From: Myxococcota bacterium
GTDB taxonomy: Bacteria; Myxococcota; Polyangia; GCA-2747355; JAKLHH01
Direction of reading: 5' to 3'
NCBI GenBank assembly: GCA_022710245.1
Contig: JAKLHH010000138.1
Span: 1-11,030 of the forward strand
DNA length: 11,030 bases
Shown here: piece after piece, positions 6,142-11,030 of the stretch
How positions within the stretch are numbered: position 1 is the stretch's first letter
Layout of the letters: each line of letters opens with the position of its first letter
The notes under the pieces: model-generated
The model's input: the letters and a program-made list of their open reading frames with translations, nothing else
What the model was told of the DNA's origin: nothing
Database searches by the model: none
Position numbers and translations under genes: made by a program

Positions 6142-6258
6142 GGTTCTTCCTCGGTGATGCCTGGTCTCCTGCAGGGGACGTGCCGTCGCGCCGGGATCCC
6201 AACTGCTGGATCTCCAGGCAGTGCCGACTGCAGGCCGTGGCTACCGTTGCATCCACCC
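6142..6258. promoter_or_regulatory. Divergent promoter region, SLOG and DUF362 genes
   Basis: This 117-bp gap separates two divergent transcription units and should contain both promoters. The ribosome binding site of the minus-strand SLOG gene lies at its left end. An inverted repeat is present at 6203-6221. No clear Shine-Dalgarno precedes the DUF362 start at 6259, and I cannot assign -35/-10 boxes with confidence. Confidence 0.45.
6203..6221. promoter_or_regulatory. Inverted repeat, possible operator
   Basis: CTGCTGGA (6203-6210) and TCCA-G-GCAG (6213-6221) are inverted copies with one unpaired G and a 2-nt centre. The repeat lies about 38 bp before the DUF362 start, in the divergent region. 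The position suits an operator controlling one or both units, but imperfect short repeats also arise by chance in such DNA. Confidence 0.25.
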
Positions 6259-7284
6259 ATGGCCCCGCATACGATTACCGACGTGCCCACCAGGCGTAGC
6301 TTCCTCTCCCAGCTCGGGTTGGCCACGGCGGCGACAGCCGCGGGCTGCACCCGGGAGCGGGGAGCGGCTGCCCGCCCGGAGCCGGGCGGACCGGCCGGCA
6401 AGAGCCGGGTGGTGCTGGTCACCTGCCCTGCCCTCGCCCGCGAGGGGCGCCCGGACCGCGCCGCGCTCCGTCGCATGCTGGAGCAAGGGCTGCGGCGCCT
6501 GAGCGGCCTCACCGACGCCCGCGCGGCGCTGCGCGGCTGGGTGCGCCCGGTCGACACCGTGGGGCTGAAGGTGAACTGCCTCGCGGGCCGGCAGATGTCC
6601 ACGCGGGTCGAGCTCGTCGAGGAGCTGGTCGCGCTGCTCGCCGCCTCCGGCGTGCCGCGACAGCAGGCCGTGGTCTTCGACCGCAGCGACGCGGATCTGC
6701 GGCACGGCGGCTACGAGGTGCGCGTCTCGGGCGCGGACTACCGGGTGATCGGCAACGACCGCGGCGGCTTCGAGGAGGAGCTCGCGGTGATGCCGAGCGG
6801 CGCCTCGCGCCTCTCCCGCGTCGCCACGCAGCAGGCCTCGGTGCTGATCAACCTGCCGGTCTTGAAGGACCACGGCCTCGCCGGCGTCTCCGGCTGCCTG
6901 AAGAACAACTTCGGCCTGGTGCACAACCCGAACAAGTACCACCTGCACGGCTGCGACCCGCCCGTCGCCGAGGTGAACGCGCTGCCCGTGGTGCGGCAGA
7001 AGCAGCGGCTGATCATCTGCGACGCGCTCCGCGTCCAGGTCGAGGGCGGGCCGGCCTTCAACCCGGCGCACGCCGTCTCCCACGGCGCGCTCCTCCTCGC
7101 CACCGATCCGGTCGCGCTCGACGTGATCGCCTGGGAGCTCCTCGAGGGGCTGCGCGCGAAGAAGAAGCTCCCCACCCTGACCGCCGACAAGCGGCGCCCG
7201 GTGCACATCGCCGGTGCGGCGAAGGCGGGGCTCGGCGTCGGCGAGCGCGCGAGGATCGAGCTCGTGCAGGTGAAGGTGAGCTGA
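6259..7284 (+). CDS. DUF362 Tat lipoprotein
   Basis: The product is 341 residues from the ATG at 6259. The open frame reaches far upstream, but the earlier part is a shadow of the minus-strand genes. This start gives a clean signal: T-R-R-S-F-L (11-16), a short hydrophobic run, and lipobox A-A-G-C with Cys30, predicting Tat export and lipidation. The body matches the DUF362 family: V-G-L-K-V-N (101-106), the long signature around N-L-P-V-L-K-D-H-G-L-A-G-V-S-G-C-L-K-N-N (199-217), and D-P-V-A-L-D (283-288). DUF362 proteins are of unknown function and are often fused to or found near iron-sulfur proteins. No ferredoxin Cys cluster is seen here. The stop lies 10 bp before the radical SAM gene, whose ribosome binding site overlaps it, so the two are translationally linked. 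No clear Shine-Dalgarno precedes the ATG; the GTG at 6283 is an alternative, but it would leave only three residues before the Arg pair. Confidence 0.85.
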   Translation: MAPHTITDVPTRRSFLSQLGLATAATAAGCTRERGAAARPEPGGPAGKSRVVLVTCPALAREGRPDRAALRRMLEQGLRRLSGLTDARAALRGWVRPVDTVGLKVNCLAGRQMSTRVELVEELVALLAASGVPRQQAVVFDRSDADLRHGGYEVRVSGADYRVIGNDRGGFEEELAVMPSGASRLSRVATQQASVLINLPVLKDHGLAGVSGCLKNNFGLVHNPNKYHLHGCDPPVAEVNALPVVRQKQRLIICDALRVQVEGGPAFNPAHAVSHGALLLATDPVALDVIAWELLEGLRAKKKLPTLTADKRRPVHIAGAAKAGLGVGERARIELVQVKVS

Positions 7285-7288
7285 GGAG
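7282..7288 (+). promoter_or_regulatory. Ribosome binding site overlapping the DUF362 stop
   Basis: TGAGGAG at 7282-7288 contains the TGA stop of DUF362 and a Shine-Dalgarno 6 nt before the ATG at 7295. This spacing favours ATG 7295 over the adjoining GTG at 7292 and implies translational coupling of the two genes. Confidence 0.65.
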
Positions 7289-7294
7289 CGCGTG

Positions 7295-8407
7295 ATGCCG
7301 CCAGGCGAGAGCCGTCGAACGTTCCTCTGCCAGGCGGGCGGCGCCGCGCTCGGGCTCGCCGCGCTCGGGCTCCCCTGCCGCGCGTGGGCCGGGCTCCCCG
7401 GCCACCCGGCGCGCTTCTGGCGCAAGCTCCCCGGCCGGCGCGTCGAGTGCCAGCTCTGCCCCAAGCTCTGCCGCGTCGACGACACGGAGCGCGGCTTCTG
7501 CGGCGTGCGCGAGAACCACGGCGGCGAGTACCGCACGCTGGTCTGGGGCCGCGCCGTCGCGCGCAACCTCGACCCGATCGAGAAGAAGCCGCTCTTCCAC
7601 TTCATGCCCGGCGCGCTCACCTTCTCCATCGCCACCGCCGGCTGCAACATGGACTGCAAGGCCTGCCAGAACTGGCAGCTCTCGCAGTCACGCCCCGAGC
7701 AGGTGCGCTCCATCGACCTGCCGCCCGAGCAGGTCGCCCTGCAGGCGCTCGCCAACGGCTCGCGGATCATCTCCTACACGTACACGGAGCCGGTCGTCTT
7801 CCTCGAGTACGTCCTCGACACCGCGCGCGCGGCCCGGAGGCGCGGCGTGAGGAGCTGCATCGTCACCGGCGGCGCCGTCGAGGTGGCGCCGCTGAAGGAG
7901 GCCTGCGCGGCCGTCGACGCGATCAAGGTCGACCTCAAGTCGTTCTCCGAGGACACCTACGCGAAGATGTGCAAGGGGAGCCTGAAGGTGGTCCAGCGCA
8001 CGCTGGAGACGATCCGCAAGCAGGGGCGCTGGCTGGAGATCGTCTACCTCGTCATCCCGACGGTGAACGACAGCGAGAAGGAGGTGCGGCAGATGGCGCG
8101 CTGGGTGAAGGCGACCCTCGGCGCCGACGTGCCGGTGCACCTGACGCGCTTTCACCCCGACTACCAGCTGAAGCACCTGCCGCCGACGCCCTACGCGACG
8201 CTGCGGCGCAGCCACGAGGCGGCGCGCGCCGAGGGCCTCCGCTACGCCTACGTGGGCAACCTCCCCGGCGCGGGAGGCGAGGACACCGCCTGCCCGAAGT
8301 GCGGCAAGAAGCTGATCGAGCGGCTCGGCTTCACCGTGCGCGCGAACGTGCTCCGCGCCGGCAAGTGCCCCGGGTGCGGGACGGCGATCCCAGGCGTCTG
8401 GAGCTGA
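7295..8407 (+). CDS. AmmeMemoRadiSam-type radical SAM enzyme with Tat-like leader
   Basis: The product is 370 residues from the ATG at 7295. The N-terminus is S-R-R-T-F-L (6-11) with a hydrophobic stretch to about 28 and a possible cleavage site A-W-A (30-32), which looks like a twin-arginine signal. A four-Cys region follows (C52, C55, C59, C69). The SAM/[4Fe-4S] motif is C-N-M-D-C-K-A-C (C117, C121, C124), inside a stretch typical of the AmmeMemoRadiSam/PflA-like family (H-F-M-P-G-A-L-T-F). T-Y-T-E-P (162-166) and the region around I-K-V-D-L-K (210-215) also fit. The C-terminal C-P-K-C-G and C-P-G-C-G (C333, C336, C358, C361) look like a metal-binding ribbon. All radical SAM residues are present. 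The substrate is unknown. The usual family partners, AMMECR1 and Memo, are not in the window; the tight partner is the DUF362 lipoprotein. Export of a radical SAM enzyme is unexpected, and the leader could be retained or vestigial. Confidence 0.9.
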   Translation: MPPGESRRTFLCQAGGAALGLAALGLPCRAWAGLPGHPARFWRKLPGRRVECQLCPKLCRVDDTERGFCGVRENHGGEYRTLVWGRAVARNLDPIEKKPLFHFMPGALTFSIATAGCNMDCKACQNWQLSQSRPEQVRSIDLPPEQVALQALANGSRIISYTYTEPVVFLEYVLDTARAARRRGVRSCIVTGGAVEVAPLKEACAAVDAIKVDLKSFSEDTYAKMCKGSLKVVQRTLETIRKQGRWLEIVYLVIPTVNDSEKEVRQMARWVKATLGADVPVHLTRFHPDYQLKHLPPTPYATLRRSHEAARAEGLRYAYVGNLPGAGGEDTACPKCGKKLIERLGFTVRANVLRAGKCPGCGTAIPGVWS

Positions 8408-8452
8408 GGTTGCCCTGCTCGCCTGCTCCGCGATGAGGGGCACGATTTGCTC

Positions 8453-8460
8453 GGAGGAGG
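8453..8460 (+). promoter_or_regulatory. Ribosome binding site fixing the DUF4132 GTG start
   Basis: GGAGGAGG at 8453-8460 stands 5 nt before GTG 8466. It is the strongest Shine-Dalgarno on this strand of the window and identifies the true frame. The overlapping frame from 8447 has an R/P/G-rich shadow composition. Confidence 0.85.
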
Positions 8461-8465
8461 CTCAC

Positions 8466-11030
8466 GTGGACGCCGCGACCCGGCAGTGGCTGATCGACAG
8501 GTTCCGGAGCCACCGACCGACAGCCAACGTCGGCTGGAGCCTCGAGGGCGGCGCCAGCTGGGTCTTTCACGCCGAGGCCAGCCTGCGCCACGGCGGCATG
8601 ATCGACGGCATGTTCATCGATCGCGGGGCGCTCGAGGCGGGCGGCCCCGAGCTCCAGGCGGCGGCCGAGGAGGTGCGGAGGGAGTGGGAGACCGCGCTCG
8701 TGGAGCAGCTCGGGCAGGCTGCCCTGAACGTGCTGAAGCGGCAGGCCGGGCTCCGGGTCGAGGTCGTGGTCACCGAGGGTACCTGCGCCGAGCGGGCCGT
8801 GCGCGTCGCCGAGGAGCTCTCGCGCGCGCCGGCGTCGCGCCTCGACCTGGGTGGGGCCGCCGATGGCTCGCGCTACTACGAGCGCCGCGAGCAGCACGAT
8901 CGCCAGCAGGACCTGCGCGAGTCCCTGGCGTCCCTCCTCGAGGCGCTCCTCGAGGAGCGCGGCCCGCTACCCATCAGCGAGCCCCAGCTCCTCGCGCTGC
9001 TCGGCGGGTGCCTGGCCCACTTCGGGCTGGTCGACTCGCAGGGCCGGCTCGGCGCGCTCCCACCGCTCCTCGGCCGCTGCCTCGACCTCGTCTCCCGCCA
9101 CGCGGCCAGCGCCGGCCTGACCCCTGCGCTGCGCGAGCTCCTCGACTCGTCACCCGTGACCTCGGCCCTGCAGGGCAAGCTACGACCGAGGCTCAGCGGG
9201 CTCCTCTGCGAGGTCCTCGCCGGCGAGGGCCGCTCCGGTGCGCCCCTCGCGCGAGACACCTGGGGCCTGGCGCTGGCGGCCGTGGTCGCGGATGGAGACG
9301 AGGGCTCCCGTCGCGCGTGGACCGAGCTCCTGAGGCACGCGGCGCAGGCCGCGGGCAGATCGCAGCCGACCACGGCGTGGTCGAAGCGGGCCGCGTCGCT
9401 CGTGGAGGCGGTAGGGGACGACGCTGTGGCGAGGACGCTCGAGGCCTGCGTCGAGTCGGCGCGCCTGGGAGAGGCCGGGGAGGACGGCACGGAGGACCCC
9501 GAGGCCGGCCTCAGGCTCGGCCTCTCCGAGCACAACCGCGAGTGCCTGAAGGGCCTCCTCTGGGCGGCGGGAGCGCTCGCCGACGTCGGGCTCGCGCACG
9601 CCATCGCCCGGTTCGGCGAGCGCTGCTTCCGCAAGCTCCCCGGCCTCGGCGCCGCCTCGAGCAAGCTCGGCAACGCCTGCGTCCGCGCGCTCGCGGCGAT
9701 GCCGGACGGCGCGGGCGTCGTGCACCTCGCGCGGCTCGAGGAGAAGGTGCGCTACGCGGCGGGCAGGAGGGTCATCGCGGGCTGCCTCGAGACGGCCGCG
9801 GCGGCCGCCGGCGCGACGCGCGAGGACCTTGTGGAGCTGGCGATCCCTGACGGGGGCCTCGACGCAGCCGGCCTCCGCCGCGTCCCCATCGGCGACCACC
9901 AGGCCGAGCTCCAGGTCGTGAGCGGGAGCCGCGTCGAGCTGGGCTGGCTGCGGCCGGACGGCAAGCGGCAGGCCGCGGTGCCGAAGGCCGTGAAGGTCGC
10001 TCACCCCGCCGAGGTGCGCGCGCTCAAGCAAGAGCAGCGGCAGCTCGCCGAGCTCCTCGACGGGCAGGTCGCGCGGCTGCAGGGCCTCTGGCTCGCGGAT
10101 CGTCGCCTCTCGCTCGCCGCGCTCCGGCAGCGCTACCTCGAGCACCCGCTCGTCGGGCAGCTCGGCCGGCGGCTGATCTGGCTCGCGGAGCACGCCGGGC
10201 AGCGCGAGGAGCTCCTCTGGCAGGACGGTCGGCTCGCCCCGCTCGGCGGCGGCACCTGCGCGCTCCCCGACGAGGCCGTGGCTCGCCTCTGGCATGTGCT
10301 CGACTGCAGCGACCTCGACCGGCTGCTCGTCTGGCGCGACCACCTGGAGTCGCAGCAGCTGCTGCAGCCCTTCAAGCAGGTCTGGCGCGAGGTCTTCCGG
10401 CCGCGCGAGCCCACCGCCACGGCCGACGACCGCTACAGCGGCCACCCGATCCGCCAGCACGCCTTCGGCAACCTCTGCCGGGAGCGCGGCTGGCGCTACG
10501 CGCTGCAGGGCTACGGGGACGCCAGCGACGAGGCCAGCCTCGAGCTCGCCGCCTGGGGCCTGCGCGCCTGGCTGCGGGTGGAGCTCGTCAGCGAGGGAGA
10601 GAGCGACCTAGCGCGCGTGCGCGGGCTGCGCTTCCACCGGGCGGAGGGGCCCGCGCTGACGCTCGGCAAGGTGCCGCCGCTGGTCTTCTCCGAGGTGCTC
10701 CGCGACGTGGACCTCTTCGTCGCCGCCACCAGCGCGGCCGCCGAGCCGGATCTCGAGGAGTGGACCGGCGCGGCCGCCACCCGGCGCGAGGTGCTGGCGC
10801 GCGTGCTCCCGCGGACCATCCTGCGCGATCGCGCGCGCCTCGAGGACCGCTGGCTGCTGCTGATCGACGGAGCCGGCGGCGCGCACCGCATCCACCTCGG
10901 CACCGGGCTGGTCCAGCGGGACGGCAGCCAGGCGCCGGTCGCCGTCGAGGCGGATCGCCGCGCGCGGGCCCTCGCCGCGACGGTCTTCCTGCCCTTCGAG
11001 GGGGACGCGGTGCTCACCGCGATCCTGGCC
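8466..11030 (+). CDS. DUF4132 domain protein, 3' end beyond window
   Basis: From the GTG at 8466 the frame is open with no stop through 11030, giving 855 residues without a C-terminus. The N-terminal 500 residues are mostly helical and rich in A, L and E; I recognise no domain there, including no WGR module. From about 510 the protein matches DUF4132: L-G-R-R-L-I-W, then Q-P-F-K-Q-V-W-R-E-V-F (634-644), then L-R-F-H-R. After that come the C-terminal signatures F-S-E-V-L-R-D-V-D-L-F (741-751), H-L-G-T-G and F-L-P-F-E (841-845), which usually lie a few dozen residues from the end. The family includes E. coli MolR-like proteins, and its biochemical function is not established. There is no signal peptide or membrane segment, so it is probably cytosolic. 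It lies 58 bp after the radical SAM gene with its own strong ribosome binding site. It may share the transcript, but nothing links it functionally. Confidence 0.9.
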   Translation, partial: MDAATRQWLIDRFRSHRPTANVGWSLEGGASWVFHAEASLRHGGMIDGMFIDRGALEAGGPELQAAAEEVRREWETALVEQLGQAALNVLKRQAGLRVEVVVTEGTCAERAVRVAEELSRAPASRLDLGGAADGSRYYERREQHDRQQDLRESLASLLEALLEERGPLPISEPQLLALLGGCLAHFGLVDSQGRLGALPPLLGRCLDLVSRHAASAGLTPALRELLDSSPVTSALQGKLRPRLSGLLCEVLAGEGRSGAPLARDTWGLALAAVVADGDEGSRRAWTELLRHAAQAAGRSQPTTAWSKRAASLVEAVGDDAVARTLEACVESARLGEAGEDGTEDPEAGLRLGLSEHNRECLKGLLWAAGALADVGLAHAIARFGERCFRKLPGLGAASSKLGNACVRALAAMPDGAGVVHLARLEEKVRYAAGRRVIAGCLETAAAAAGATREDLVELAIPDGGLDAAGLRRVPIGDHQAELQVVSGSRVELGWLRPDGKRQAAVPKAVKVAHPAEVRALKQEQRQLAELLDGQVARLQGLWLADRRLSLAALRQRYLEHPLVGQLGRRLIWLAEHAGQREELLWQDGRLAPLGGGTCALPDEAVARLWHVLDCSDLDRLLVWRDHLESQQLLQPFKQVWREVFRPREPTATADDRYSGHPIRQHAFGNLCRERGWRYALQGYGDASDEASLELAAWGLRAWLRVELVSEGESDLARVRGLRFHRAEGPALTLGKVPPLVFSEVLRDVDLFVAATSAAAEPDLEEWTGAAATRREVLARVLPRTILRDRARLEDRWLLLIDGAGGAHRIHLGTGLVQRDGSQAPVAVEADRRARALAATVFLPFEGDAVLTAILA

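Noticed and set aside
4549..6258. Upstream 570 residues of the frame that contains DUF362
   Set aside because: This part is antisense to the SLOG gene, low in complexity, and has no ribosome binding site. The real protein starts at 6259 with its Tat leader.
7295..7400. Lipoprotein reading of the radical SAM leader (L-G-L-P-C at 24-28)
   Set aside because: Pro before the Cys does not fit a lipobox. The A-W-A site at 30-32 is the better cleavage candidate.
6241..7770. 509-residue minus-strand open frame
   Set aside because: It is antisense to the DUF362 and radical SAM genes and has H/R/A/V-rich shadow composition.
8447..9850. 467-residue plus-strand open frame
   Set aside because: It overlaps the DUF4132 gene in another frame and is dominated by R, G, P and A. 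The frame from 8466 carries recognisable motifs and the Shine-Dalgarno.
9180..10460. 426-residue minus-strand open frame
   Set aside because: It is antisense to DUF4132, with no domain and no credible start.

Overview
The window is very GC-rich, as is the third codon position, and carries the gene types of a large-genome predatory or soil deltaproteobacterium. These are D/P-rich-linker lipoproteins, a Cys-rich secreted lipoprotein, a Hanks-type Ser/Thr kinase beside a hybrid histidine kinase, and a DUF4132 protein. I infer Myxococcota (or a close relative); no rRNA or marker gene confirms this. I see no tRNA, rRNA, CRISPR array, insertion sequence or phage gene.

Left part (1-1829), envelope proteins. 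A lipoprotein on the minus strand (102-545) looks frameshifted near its 3' end: a recognisable continuation lies in the next frame down to position 37. Then comes a minus-strand twin-arginine-type lipoprotein (788-1285) whose mature part is almost only a periodic A-P-K-Y-G-[IV]-x-x-D repeat. Divergent from it is a plus-strand Cys-rich lipoprotein (1389-1829) ending at a strong GC hairpin.

Middle part (1902-6141), all minus strand. In transcription order it holds an exported protein with two tandem SLOG/LOG-like Rossmann domains (6141-4630), a compact cytosolic Ser/Thr kinase (4532-3645) and a soluble PAS hybrid histidine kinase with a C-terminal receiver (3527-1902). The gaps are about 100-120 bp and contain hairpins and a 9-bp tandem repeat, so co-transcription is possible but not certain.

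Right part (6259-11030), plus strand. A Tat-type lipoprotein of the DUF362 family is followed 10 bp later by a radical SAM enzyme of the AmmeMemoRadiSam type that itself starts with a twin-arginine-like signal. The two form a tight operon. A DUF4132 protein follows after 58 bp; its reading frame is open to the window end, so its 3' end is missing here.

The most unusual elements are the KYG-repeat Tat lipoprotein, the DUF362/radical SAM pair that both appear addressed to the envelope, and the secreted tandem SLOG protein, a fold normally found in the cytosol. AMMECR1 and Memo, the usual companions of this radical SAM family, are absent from the window.
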